Shown piece after piece: positions 24,884 to 33,061 of a stretch of DNA of 64,000 nt (its first letter is position 1; the number at the start of each line of letters is the position of its first letter). The notes beneath the pieces were generated by a model. That model ran no database searches and had not been told where the DNA came from. It saw only the letters and a list, made by a program, of their open reading frames with translations. The stretch is taken from NCBI RefSeq assembly GCF_025821665.1, contig NZ_JACKSJ010000186.1, positions 1 to 64,000 of the forward strand, in the 5' to 3' direction. The DNA is from [Mycobacterium] manitobense. Its GTDB lineage: Bacteria; Actinomycetota; Actinomycetes; Mycobacteriales; Mycobacteriaceae. The position numbers and the translations under genes were made by a program.

Positions 24884-26296
24884 TTACACACCGGCGAGAT
24901 GCTCGATCCAGTCGCGGGCGAAGTACAGCAGGAATCCGGCCGCGACCACCCACAGCAGCGGGCTGACCTCGCGCGCCTTGCCGACCGCCGAGCGCAGCAC
25001 CACCCAGGCGATGAAGCCGACACCGATGCCGTTCGCGATCGAGTAGCTGAACGGCATCGTCGCCACGGTCAACACCACGGGCAGTGCCACCGAGAACTCC
25101 GACAGGTCGATGTGGCGAAGGTGCGAGACCATCATCGCGCCGACGACCACCAGCGCCGCCGCGGCGACCTCGGTCGGCACGATCGAGGCCAGTGGGGTGA
25201 TGAACATGGCGGCGAGGAACAGCGCGCCGGTGATCAGGTTCGCGAGCCCGGTGCGCGCGCCCTCCTCGATACCGGCGCCGGACTCGATGAACACCGTGTT
25301 CGACGATGCCGACGTCGCACCGCCGACCGCCGCGCCGGCGCCCTCGACGATCAGCGCCGACCGCAGCCGTGGGAAGGTGCCGTCCTCGTCGGCGAGGCCC
25401 GCCGCCCGGGACAGGCCGGTGAACGTGCCCATCGCGTCGAAGAAGTTGGTGAAGACCAGGGTGAACACCAGCATCAGCGCGGCGAGCACGCCGATCCGGC
25501 CGAAGCTGTCCAGGCTGAACGCGCCGACCAGCGACAGGTCGGGCAGGGCGAAGGGCGATCCTGACAGCGTCGGCACCGACAGGCTCCAGCCGCCGGGTCG
25601 CTCGGTGGCCTTGCCGAGCTCCCAGATGGCCTCGACCGCGACGGCCACCAGCGTGCCGGCGACGAGTCCGATGAGGATGCCCCCGCGCACCCGCCGGGCC
25701 ACCAGCACACCGGTCACCAGCAGCGTGACCACGAAGATGACCGTCGGGACGGTGTTGATCGAGCCGACGCCGCCGAAGCCGAGGCCCACCGGCGGGGACG
25801 GCGACCCGGTGGAGCCGATGAAGCCCGCGTCGACCACACCGATGAACAGGATGAACAACCCGATGCCGGCCGTGATCGCCAGCTTGAGCTCCATTGGCAC
25901 CGCGTCGAACACCAGCCTGCGCAGGCCGGTCGCGGCGAGCACCACGATGATGAGGCCGTTGATGACGACCAGGCCCATCGCCTCGGGCCAGGTGAGTTCC
26001 CCGACGACGGTGGTCGCCAGGAACGAGTTGATGCCCAGCCCGGCGGCGAAGGCGAACGGCATCCGGGCGATGACGCCGAACAGGATCGTCATCACGCCGG
26101 CGGCCAGCGACGTCGTCGCCGACACCTGGTCGAACTCCAGACTGCCGCCGGTGACGTCCTCCGAACTCGACAGGATGATCGGATTCAGCACGATGATGTA
26201 GGCCATCGCGATGAACGTGACGACACCGCCGCGGATCTCGGTGCCGACCGTGGACCCACGCTCCGAGATCTCGAAGAAGCGGTCGAGACGATTCAT
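24884..26296 (-). CDS. NCS2 family nucleobase permease (AzgA-like)
   Basis: A 470-residue, about 12-helix transporter. The N-terminal ERGSTVGTEIRGGVVTFIAM and AYIIVLNPIIL, the FAAGLGINSFLATTVV helix and TFTGLSRAAGL segment match the AzgA branch of NCS2 (purine: H+ symport of adenine, guanine or hypoxanthine). The AESGAGIEEGARTGL-like stretch (FIESGAGIEEGARTGLAN) is also conserved in that branch. It lies in the cytoplasmic membrane and is likely used for purine salvage. It is divergent from the CoA-transferase gene with about 115 bases between starts. Confidence 0.9.
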   Translation of the reverse strand: MNRLDRFFEISERGSTVGTEIRGGVVTFIAMAYIIVLNPIILSSSEDVTGGSLEFDQVSATTSLAAGVMTILFGVIARMPFAFAAGLGINSFLATTVVGELTWPEAMGLVVINGLIIVVLAATGLRRLVFDAVPMELKLAITAGIGLFILFIGVVDAGFIGSTGSPSPPVGLGFGGVGSINTVPTVIFVVTLLVTGVLVARRVRGGILIGLVAGTLVAVAVEAIWELGKATERPGGWSLSVPTLSGSPFALPDLSLVGAFSLDSFGRIGVLAALMLVFTLVFTNFFDAMGTFTGLSRAAGLADEDGTFPRLRSALIVEGAGAAVGGATSASSNTVFIESGAGIEEGARTGLANLITGALFLAAMFITPLASIVPTEVAAAALVVVGAMMVSHLRHIDLSEFSVALPVVLTVATMPFSYSIANGIGVGFIAWVVLRSAVGKAREVSPLLWVVAAGFLLYFARDWIEHLAGV

Positions 26297-26412
26297 TGCT
26301 CGACCCTAAGGCGATCAGGCGCTGCCGTCCTGTTCATCGGGTCCCTTCGTACCGTCGGTGCAACGGTAGACCACTAGGGTGAGGGAAGACCGTTCGACGG
26401 AGAAGAGGTCCG

Positions 26413-27636
26413 ATGATCAAGGTGATGGACGGCGTACGCGTCCTCGAGGTCGCACAGTTCACGTTCGTTCCGGCGGCCGGCGCCATCCTCGCCGACTGGG
26501 GCGCCGACGTGATCAAGGTGGAGCATCCGGTGCGCGGCGACACCCAGCGCGGTTTCATCAACATGGGCGGCTTCCAACTGGACCCCAACCGCCACCCGCT
26601 GATCGAGCACCCGAACCGCGGCAAGCGCAGCGTCGGCATCGACGTCTCCACACCGGGCGGCCAGGAGGTGCTCTACGAGATCGCCAAGACCGCCGATGTG
26701 TTCCTGACCAACTACATGCCCGCGCAGCGCCAGAAGAACAAGTTCGACATCGAGCACATCCGTTCCGCCAACCCGGACATCATCTACGCCCGCGGCAGTG
26801 CCTACGGCGACAAGGGAGCCGAACGCGACACCGGCGGCTTCGACGGCACCGCCTTCTGGACCCGCAGCGGCGTCGGACATGCCCTCACCCCCGAGGAATT
26901 GGGAGGCGCTTTGCCGCAGGGCATTCCGGCGTTCGGCGATTCCATCGGCGGGATGAACATCGCCGGCGGCATATCGGCGGCGCTGTTCCACCGCGAGCGC
27001 ACCGGTGAAGCCGTCGAACTGGACGTGTCGCTGCTGAGCACCGCGTGGTGGGCCGCGGGCGCCAGCGTGACGCAGGGCATGGAGACCGGCGAGACGATGC
27101 GGTCGCTGATGCCGGGCACCACCGCGTCGGTCAATCCGTTCATGGCCAACTACCTCACCTCCGACGGCGGCACCATCAACCTGTGCATCGTGAGCCCGAC
27201 CGGGTACATCCGCGACGCGTTCGAGCACCTCGGGCTGCCGGAACTGGCCGACGACCCCCGGTTCAGCGATGTCCTGCCGTTGATCGAGAATGCCGCTGCG
27301 GCAGTCGAATACATCGCCGACTCGATTCGCAGCAAGCCGTTCGACTACTGGCGAACCCACCTGAAGACGATGAGGGGGCAGTGGGCGCCGTTCCAGAGCC
27401 TCGTCGACCTCGGTGCCGACGAGCAGGCACTGGCCAACGACATGATCGTCGAGGTCGAGGCGAACGACGGCGGCGCCCCGTTCAAGGTCGTCCGCGGCCC
27501 GGTGCAGTTCAACCACGAACCTCTGGAGACCACACGGGCCCCGCAGGCTTCGGAGCACACCGAACTGGTGCTGATGGACATCGGCATGGACTGGGACCGC
27601 ATCGACGCCCTCAAGGCCGCCGGCGCCATCGCCTGA
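26413..27636 (+). CDS. CaiB/BaiF family III CoA-transferase
   Basis: A 407-residue family III CoA-transferase. VRVLEVAQFTFVPAAGAILA, then WGADVIKVEHP and NRGKRSVGIDV, are the N-terminal signatures. The catalytic aspartate is expected in PAFGDSIGGMNIAGGISAAL. It moves CoA between an acyl-CoA donor and a free acid through an aspartyl-CoA thioester. In mycobacteria, relatives act in branched or sterol-derived acid breakdown; the substrate is not readable here. GGAGAAG upstream supports ATG 26413. A 78-base gap separates it from the NTF2-fold and SDR genes, which are likely partners. Confidence 0.9.
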   Translation: MIKVMDGVRVLEVAQFTFVPAAGAILADWGADVIKVEHPVRGDTQRGFINMGGFQLDPNRHPLIEHPNRGKRSVGIDVSTPGGQEVLYEIAKTADVFLTNYMPAQRQKNKFDIEHIRSANPDIIYARGSAYGDKGAERDTGGFDGTAFWTRSGVGHALTPEELGGALPQGIPAFGDSIGGMNIAGGISAALFHRERTGEAVELDVSLLSTAWWAAGASVTQGMETGETMRSLMPGTTASVNPFMANYLTSDGGTINLCIVSPTGYIRDAFEHLGLPELADDPRFSDVLPLIENAAAAVEYIADSIRSKPFDYWRTHLKTMRGQWAPFQSLVDLGADEQALANDMIVEVEANDGGAPFKVVRGPVQFNHEPLETTRAPQASEHTELVLMDIGMDWDRIDALKAAGAIA

Positions 27637-27713
27637 CCACCCAGTGATTTCGGCGTGATTGGTTGCGCTCACCGCAACGAAGCACGCCGAACCGCAGAGA
27701 ACGGAGAAGGCCC

Positions 27714-28130
27714 ATGACCGCACTGGAGGACCGCCTCGACATCACCGATGTCCTGGTGCGCTATGCGACCGGCATCGACCGGCGTGACTGGCCGCTGTTC
27801 CGCACGGTGTTCACCGATGACTGCGTCCTCGATTACGGCGAGATCGGCAGCTGGGACGGGATCGACGCCGTCGCCGACTTCATGGAGCAGACGCACGCGA
27901 TGGCAGGCCACACGCTGCACCGGATGAGCAATCAGGCGATCGCCGTAGACGGTGACACGGCGTCGGCGCGCAGCTATGTGGATGCGCTGATCATGTCGGC
28001 CGACAACACTTCCGGGGTGAACGCCGTCGGCTTCTACGACGACGACCTCACCCGCACCGCCGAGGGCTGGCGCATTGCGCGGCGCCGATTCACCGTCGTG
28101 CGGGTGGTTCCGGTCGGGGGCGGGTCGTGA
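27714..28130 (+). CDS. SnoaL-like NTF2-fold protein
   Basis: A 138-residue SnoaL_4-type protein. LDITDVLVRYATGIDRRDWP and LFRTVFTDDCVLDYGE are the N-terminal family motifs; an Asp-His dyad could be provided by D in FTDDC and H in HAMAGHTLHRMSN. Members include dehydratases and isomerases acting on polyketide or steroid rings, and many with no known activity. GGAGAAGG precedes ATG 27714. The stop overlaps the GTG of the downstream SDR, so the two are translationally coupled and probably act on one substrate. Confidence 0.85.
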   Translation: MTALEDRLDITDVLVRYATGIDRRDWPLFRTVFTDDCVLDYGEIGSWDGIDAVADFMEQTHAMAGHTLHRMSNQAIAVDGDTASARSYVDALIMSADNTSGVNAVGFYDDDLTRTAEGWRIARRRFTVVRVVPVGGGS

Positions 28131-28942
28131 GCTTCGCCGACCGTTACGGACCGTGGGCGCTGGTGGCCGGTGCATCCGACGGCGTCGGCGCCGCGTTCGC
28201 GCAAGGGCTCGCGCAGCGTGGCGTCAATGTCGTCCTGCTGGCCCGGCGGGCGGCGGTGCTCGACGAGGTGGCGGAGCGGATCATGAGCGAGACCGGCGCC
28301 CAGACCCGCACTCTCGCCATCGATCTCACCGACGCGGGGGCGGCGGAGGCCGTCGCCGCCGCCACCGCCGACCTGGACGTCGGATTCCTGGTGCACTGTG
28401 CAGGAGCGGATCCGAACTTCGAACCGTTCCTCGCCAACCCGGTGTCGGCGGCCGAGGCGATGGTGCAGCGCAACTGCATGGTGCCGATGCAGTTGTGTCA
28501 CCACTTCGCGCCGGCGATGGTGCAGCGCGGGCGCGGGGGCATCGTGATCTTCGGCTCGGGCGCCGGCCTCGCGGGCGCCCCCAACATGGTCGCCTACGCC
28601 GCCAGCAAGGCGTTCGACATGGTGTTCGCCGAGGCGCTGTGGACGGAGTTGCACGAAAGCGGCGTCGACGTGCTGGGGCTGATCCTCGGCAAGACGGACA
28701 CGCCGGCACTGAGGAAGCTCGAGCGCGAACGTGGCTCGACGATCACGGCCGACGAACCGCTGCCCGGCGCCGCGACCGTCGAGGACGTCATCTCCGAGGC
28801 GTTCGACAACCTGACCAACGGGCCCACCTGGATGGTCGGGGAGATGATGCGCGCGGGTGCGCAGATGCTCGGGTCGATGGACCGCAACGAAGCCGTCCGC
28901 GTCATGGTGCAGGCCAGTTCAGGTGCGGTGGGCGGTCACTGA
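28127..28942 (+). CDS. Short-chain dehydrogenase/reductase
   Basis: A 271-residue SDR with AGASDGVG as the coenzyme motif (Ala in place of the first Thr), VIFGSGAGLAG for the catalytic Ser region and YAASKAF for Tyr-Lys. The ALLARRAAVLDE stretch, with basic residues after strand 2 (LLARRA), favours NADP(H). It resembles 17-beta-hydroxysteroid or 3-ketoacyl-type reductases. GTG start overlaps the NTF2-fold stop. Its end overlaps the convergent alkB stop by seven bases. Confidence 0.9.
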   Translation: MSFADRYGPWALVAGASDGVGAAFAQGLAQRGVNVVLLARRAAVLDEVAERIMSETGAQTRTLAIDLTDAGAAEAVAAATADLDVGFLVHCAGADPNFEPFLANPVSAAEAMVQRNCMVPMQLCHHFAPAMVQRGRGGIVIFGSGAGLAGAPNMVAYAASKAFDMVFAEALWTELHESGVDVLGLILGKTDTPALRKLERERGSTITADEPLPGAATVEDVISEAFDNLTNGPTWMVGEMMRAGAQMLGSMDRNEAVRVMVQASSGAVGGH

Positions 28943-30150
28943 CCGGTCGGAGCGGAGGCGACCAGCAGGCCTCGCTGGTGCCGGGGACTCAGCGCGGCCA
29001 ACCGGATGTCGCCGCCGTAGTGCTCGATGACCCGCCAGTCCATCACCCGGCGCCACAGGGGCGGCACCGTCGCGAGGACGAGCATGGTGGCGTATCCACC
29101 GGGCAGCTGCGGCGCCTCGTCGGCATGGCGCAGCGCCTGGTAGCGACGCAGCGGGTGCGCGTGGTGGTCGGAGTGGCGCTGCAGATGGAACAGGAAGACG
29201 TTGGCCACCACGGTGTTGCTGTTCCAGCTGTGCGCGGCGCGTACCCGTTCGTACCGCCCGTCAGGGAGCTTCTGCCGCCGCAACCCGTAGTGCTCCAGGT
29301 AGTTCACCGCCTCGAGAAGGCAGAATCCGATGGCCGCCTGACCGATCAGCCACGGCAGCACGGTGATTCCGAACCAGACGATCAGCACCACGAACAGCGC
29401 CGCACTCATCAGCCAGGCGTTGAGGACGTCGTTGCGCAGCGTCCAGCGTGACCGGCCGAGGCGAGCGAACCGGGCGCTCTCGATCCGCCACGCCGAGCGC
29501 AGGCTGCCCAGCACCGAACGGGGGATGAACGCGTAGAGACTCTCCCCGAAGCGGGCGCTCGCGGGGTCCTCAGCGGTGGCGACCCGAGCGTGGTGGCCAC
29601 GGTTGTGCTCGATGTAGAAGTGGCCGTACCAGGTCTGAGCCAGCGCCACCTTGCTGAGCCGCTTCTCCGCGGGTGCACGTTTGTGCCCGAGCTCGTGGGC
29701 AGTGTTGATCGCGATGCCGCCGATGATGCCGACGGTCACCATCAGGCCGACCTTGTCGGCGAACGACATCGTCAGCCACCCGCCGCCGGCCCAGAACCAG
29801 CACGCGAGCAGAAGCGACCCGTACTGGTTGGGCAGATAAAGATACGTCGCCCAGCGGTAGAGCCGGTCGTGCTCCAACCAGGCCAGCGCGCTGTCGGGCG
29901 GATTCTCGGCGTCCTCGCCCACCGCCCAGTCCAGGACGGGCACGGCGACGAACGCGAGCACCGCGGTGAACCACCAGAACAGGCCGTTGCCCGTGAGGTA
30001 CACGGCCAGCCACGACGCGGCGACGTTGGCGGGTACGACCGCTCCCAGCAGCCAGAGGTAGCGCTTCGGGTCGTGCCATCGCGGGATGGGGATCTCGCCA
30101 CGCTCGGTGTGCACGGTGCGAGGGCGACTGAACGACACAGTGGATCCCAT
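28936..30150 (-). CDS. alkB: Alkane 1-monooxygenase (AlkB)
   Basis: A 404-residue integral-membrane di-iron hydroxylase. Six hydrophobic helices and the histidine boxes HELGHK (152-157), EHNRGHH (181-187) and LQRHSDHH, plus the NYLEHYGLRR motif typical of true AlkB proteins, are all present. It oxidises terminal carbons of medium-to-long n-alkanes using O2 and electrons from rubredoxin. Start at ATG 30150; longer readings add an unrelated 20-residue tail. Rubredoxin is encoded divergently across a promoter region with a perfect 8-bp inverted repeat. The usual alkB-rubA-rubB-TetR order seen in many actinobacteria is not kept. Confidence 0.95.
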   Translation of the reverse strand: MGSTVSFSRPRTVHTERGEIPIPRWHDPKRYLWLLGAVVPANVAASWLAVYLTGNGLFWWFTAVLAFVAVPVLDWAVGEDAENPPDSALAWLEHDRLYRWATYLYLPNQYGSLLLACWFWAGGGWLTMSFADKVGLMVTVGIIGGIAINTAHELGHKRAPAEKRLSKVALAQTWYGHFYIEHNRGHHARVATAEDPASARFGESLYAFIPRSVLGSLRSAWRIESARFARLGRSRWTLRNDVLNAWLMSAALFVVLIVWFGITVLPWLIGQAAIGFCLLEAVNYLEHYGLRRQKLPDGRYERVRAAHSWNSNTVVANVFLFHLQRHSDHHAHPLRRYQALRHADEAPQLPGGYATMLVLATVPPLWRRVMDWRVIEHYGGDIRLAALSPRHQRGLLVASAPTGQ

Positions 30151-30170
30151 GGGGTACCTATCTACCTTGC

Positions 30171-30198
30171 TGTTACCAACTCTGCAAATGTGGTAACA
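30171..30198. promoter_or_regulatory. Inverted repeat in the alkB/rubredoxin divergent promoter region
   Basis: TGTTACCA and TGGTAACA, 8-bp arms 12 bases apart, lie 21 bases upstream of alkB and 74 bases upstream of the rubredoxin start. The region is AT-rich against the background. Symmetry and place suggest an operator for a TetR- or GntR-type regulator controlling both genes. Confidence 0.6.
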
Positions 30199-30271
30199 CG
30201 CTCGTAACATAACACTGATTACAGTCGCGCGGGGCCGGCCAGTGATCGGCGCGCGTGAGAGGAGAGCATCA

Positions 30272-30436
30272 GTGGGTTCGGCGTTCTGCCCGGAATGCGG
30301 CTATCGATACGAGGAAAATGCAGGCCATGACCGTGAAGGCTTTCCGCCAGGGACACCATGGAGCGCTGTGCCGCCGGACTGGAACTGCCCGGACTGCGGC
30401 GTGCGGGACAAGTCCGACTTCGTCTTCAGGGTGTAA
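30272..30436 (+). CDS. Rubredoxin
   Basis: A 54-residue rubredoxin with iron ligands in FCPECGYRY and NCPDCGVRDKSDF, and the conserved FPPGTPWSAVPPDW loop. It carries electrons from a rubredoxin reductase to AlkB. The start is GTG 30272 because GAGAGGAGA lies at the correct distance; an upstream GTG at 30242 lacks a ribosome site. It is divergent from alkB. No rubredoxin reductase or second rubredoxin is in the window. Confidence 0.9.
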   Translation: MGSAFCPECGYRYEENAGHDREGFPPGTPWSAVPPDWNCPDCGVRDKSDFVFRV

Positions 30437-30516
30437 ACCACACAAGGGATTGCATTTGTAGTTAAGTATTGTAGATTCGCTCTAGTCCGCATCGACGAAT
30501 GATCGGAGAGCCGGGG

Positions 30517-32145
30517 ATGACGGTGCTTTCGCGACGACGCTTCCTCCAGGCCGGTGCGGCCGCGGTCGCGGCGACCGCGGGGGCCGGCGGCGCCGCGGTG
30601 TGGCTCGAGTCGGGTGCCCGCCCGTCGCGCACCCGCAGCCACTACCCGGCCATCGTCGTGGGCAGCGGTTATGGCGGCGGGGTCTCGGCGCTGCGCCTCG
30701 GGCAGGCGGGAGTGCAGACGCTCATCCTGGAGATGGGACGGCTCTGGGATGCCGCCGACGACGACGGCAAGCGGTTCTCCAGGATGCTGCCCGCCGACAC
30801 CCGGGCGGGCTGGTTCACCAAGACCCCGCCCAGCCTGGTGCCGTCGTTCCAGGGCATCTCGATGGAGATGGTGGCCCAGCGCACGCCGTCGGCGCAGCCG
30901 GTACAGGCCGGCATCTGCGACAAGTCGGTGCACGGCGCCCACAACGTCTTCCGGGGAATCGGTGTCGGAGGCGGATCGATGGTCAACGCGGCGATCGCGG
31001 CGATCCCCACCCCGGCGCAGGTGCGGGAGGTGTTCCCCGACATCGACCCCGCCGAGTTCCTCGGCACCTACATCGAGCGGGCCAAGTCCACGCTGCGCAT
31101 CAACTATCGGGACATGGACTGGTTCGAGCGCACGCCGTATTACCAGTACGCCCGGGTGGGTCGCCAGTACGCCGCGGCCGCAGGCTACCCCGTCGACTAC
31201 AACGGCAGCGCCTACTCCTTCGACTACATGAAAGATGAAGAGGCGGGCCGGGTTCCGCGGTCCGCGCTGGACTTCGAGCAGCAGTTCGGCAACAACCACG
31301 GGCGGTTCGGCAGCGTCGATCAGACCTACATCGCGGCGGCACTGGCCACCGGGAACGTCAGCCTCCGCCCCCTCACCGAGGTCACCGACATCCGGCGGGA
31401 GCGCAGCGGAGAGTATGTCGTGTCGGTGCGCGAGATCGACCGCTGGGGCACCGAGGTGGCCCGCGAGGAGATCGGCTGCGCCCAGCTGCATCTCAATGCG
31501 GGTGTGCTGGGCACGACGAAGCTGCTGCTCAAGGCCCGCGACACGGGGACGCTGCCGAACCTGAGTTCGGAGATCGGCGGCGGTTACGGCAACAACGGCG
31601 ACATGATGGTCGCGCACATGCTCAGCGACAGCACACCGGCAGGCACCCAGCAGTCGATCATGGGCATGATCAACCTCGACGGCCGCGACGATCCGGACAA
31701 CCCGGTGTACGCCAGCATGTTCTCCGTCCCCCTACCGGTCGAGACGTATGCGCTGGGCTACTACGTGATGGTCAAGACCGGCGACCGTGCCGCGATCACC
31801 TACGACAAGAGCTCCGACTCGATCGACATCCTGTGGCCACAGGGCCATACCGAGCACCTGACCGCCCGCACCCGCGCGGTGTTCGACCGGATCACCCAGG
31901 CCAACGGTGTCGATTACCGCGACGACATCTTCGACGGGGAAGTGTTCGCGCCCAACACCGTTCACCCGCTGGGCGGTTGTGTGCGCGGCCGCGCCACCGA
32001 CGGCTACGGCCGGGTGAACGGATACGACAACCTGTACGTCAACGACGCCTCCCTGCTGCCCGGACACCTCGGGTGCAATCCGTTCATGTCCATCACCGCA
32101 CTCGCCGAGCGCAACATCGAGGGTGTGCTGCAGGGACGCAGGTGA
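30517..32145 (+). CDS. Tat-exported GMC-type cholesterol oxidase-like flavoenzyme
   Basis: A 542-residue enzyme. The twin-arginine signal is LSRRRFLQAGAAAVAATAGA. AIVVGSGYGGGVSALRLGQA is the FAD-binding Rossmann motif, LILEMGRLWD follows, and the C-terminal blocks TVHPLGGCVRGRATDGYGRV and LLPGHLGCNPFMSITALAER match the non-covalent (class I) cholesterol oxidases such as Streptomyces ChoA, where a His and Asn shape the active site. Expected reaction: 3-beta-hydroxysterol plus O2 to 3-keto-4-ene steroid plus H2O2, outside the membrane. ATG 30517 is favoured over 30499. A terminator hairpin follows. Substrate is inferred, not proven. Confidence 0.8.
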   Translation: MTVLSRRRFLQAGAAAVAATAGAGGAAVWLESGARPSRTRSHYPAIVVGSGYGGGVSALRLGQAGVQTLILEMGRLWDAADDDGKRFSRMLPADTRAGWFTKTPPSLVPSFQGISMEMVAQRTPSAQPVQAGICDKSVHGAHNVFRGIGVGGGSMVNAAIAAIPTPAQVREVFPDIDPAEFLGTYIERAKSTLRINYRDMDWFERTPYYQYARVGRQYAAAAGYPVDYNGSAYSFDYMKDEEAGRVPRSALDFEQQFGNNHGRFGSVDQTYIAAALATGNVSLRPLTEVTDIRRERSGEYVVSVREIDRWGTEVAREEIGCAQLHLNAGVLGTTKLLLKARDTGTLPNLSSEIGGGYGNNGDMMVAHMLSDSTPAGTQQSIMGMINLDGRDDPDNPVYASMFSVPLPVETYALGYYVMVKTGDRAAITYDKSSDSIDILWPQGHTEHLTARTRAVFDRITQANGVDYRDDIFDGEVFAPNTVHPLGGCVRGRATDGYGRVNGYDNLYVNDASLLPGHLGCNPFMSITALAERNIEGVLQGRR

Positions 32146-32167
32146 ACAGGGCCGCCGAACGACGAAA

Positions 32168-32193
32168 GCCGCGGAGCCAGGTGGCTCCGCGGC
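32168..32193 (+). terminator. Rho-independent-like hairpin
   Basis: GCCGCGGAGCC pairs exactly with GGCTCCGCGGC around AGGT, 23 bases after the oxidase stop, followed by CTTCG. An 11-bp GC stem of this kind is a likely terminator. Confidence 0.75.
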
Positions 32194-32259
32194 CTTCGGG
32201 TCGACGAGAGAATCGCACCGCCGGTGACCGGCGGGGGCGATCGGATCGGTCAGTCGCCG

Positions 32260-32334
32260 CTACGCGGCGGCCGGATGACTCTGGTGATGCCGGCGCTTCA
32301 GCAGGAACGACAGCCAGCGGACGTCAATCAACAT
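32260..32334 (-). CDS. Possible 24-residue small protein
   Basis: ATG 32334 opens MLIDVRWLSFLLKRRHHQSH plus PAAA and a stop, 17 bases after the STAS gene stop. A GAGAAG run lies just upstream. The peptide is amphipathic with a basic tail. No family is recognised; it may be a downstream small gene of the STAS transcript or chance. Confidence 0.3.
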   Translation of the reverse strand: MLIDVRWLSFLLKRRHHQSHPAAA

Positions 32335-32351
32335 GGTCTTCTCGACTTTCT

Positions 32352-32807
32352 CTAGGCGGTCTTGGTCAGCAGCGGCAGCAACCGGCGGCGAGCCAGGATG
32401 CCCTCGCGGAAGTGATGCATGGCTTCGGGCACCGAGCCGACGATCGGGAAGTCGGACTCCGGGCCGGTGGCCCGCAGCGCCTGCAGCACCGGGGGGTCGG
32501 CGATCAGTGCCCACTCCACACCGGTGCGGTAGCAGTCGTCATCCAGATCGAACAGCAACTCGACCGCCTGCATGGAGAAGGAGGTCACGCTGCTCATGTC
32601 GATCACGAGCGGCTTCTCGGCCAGGATGTTGCGCTTGGCGTAGGCGCGGACGCAGTTCGCGTTGCGGGTGTCGATGTCTCCGCTGACCGTCACCACGGTG
32701 GCCAGCTGGCGGCAGCATGCCCGCATCCGCACCCCGTCGCAGTCGGTCGCCGGGTTGCCGTACCGAAAGGCAACACCGGGGGTTGAGTCGACGCTTCTGA
32801 GTGCCAT
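32352..32807 (-). CDS. STAS-domain protein (anti-sigma factor antagonist-like)
   Basis: A 151-residue protein. The start at ATG 32807 follows GGGAGG. The STAS fold covers about residues 30-130: ATVVTVSGDIDTRNANCVRA, then KPLVIDMSSVTSFSMQAVEL, where the DMSSVTSFS segment carries the serine or threonine normally phosphorylated by an anti-sigma kinase, and ALIADPPVLQALRATG. It probably modulates an alternative sigma factor such as SigF through partner switching. Several cysteines near residue 30 (RMRACCRQL) are unusual. The upstream region has a GTTG-N15-GGGTTC pair that weakly resembles a SigF promoter. Confidence 0.8.
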   Translation of the reverse strand: MALRSVDSTPGVAFRYGNPATDCDGVRMRACCRQLATVVTVSGDIDTRNANCVRAYAKRNILAEKPLVIDMSSVTSFSMQAVELLFDLDDDCYRTGVEWALIADPPVLQALRATGPESDFPIVGSVPEAMHHFREGILARRRLLPLLTKTA

Positions 32808-33061
32808 GACCTGCCTCCCTCCGTTGGTTCGCTGTAGCGGCGTTTCGCTTGTTGCCGCTCCGAACATGACCCCAAAGGTAAGCGGCCAATCTAAGGCGGC
32901 AGGGTAGTGACCGCTAAGCCTTTGGTAAGAACCCAATTTCGGCAGGTCTCAACGGCTTTTGTTACCCACGGGTTTCACATGGAGGTCTTAGGATCCGGCC
33001 GCATATCCTTAACGTTGCGTGGGTACCGGGCCGTTTCGCCGAATACTCGACAGGTGTTCGC

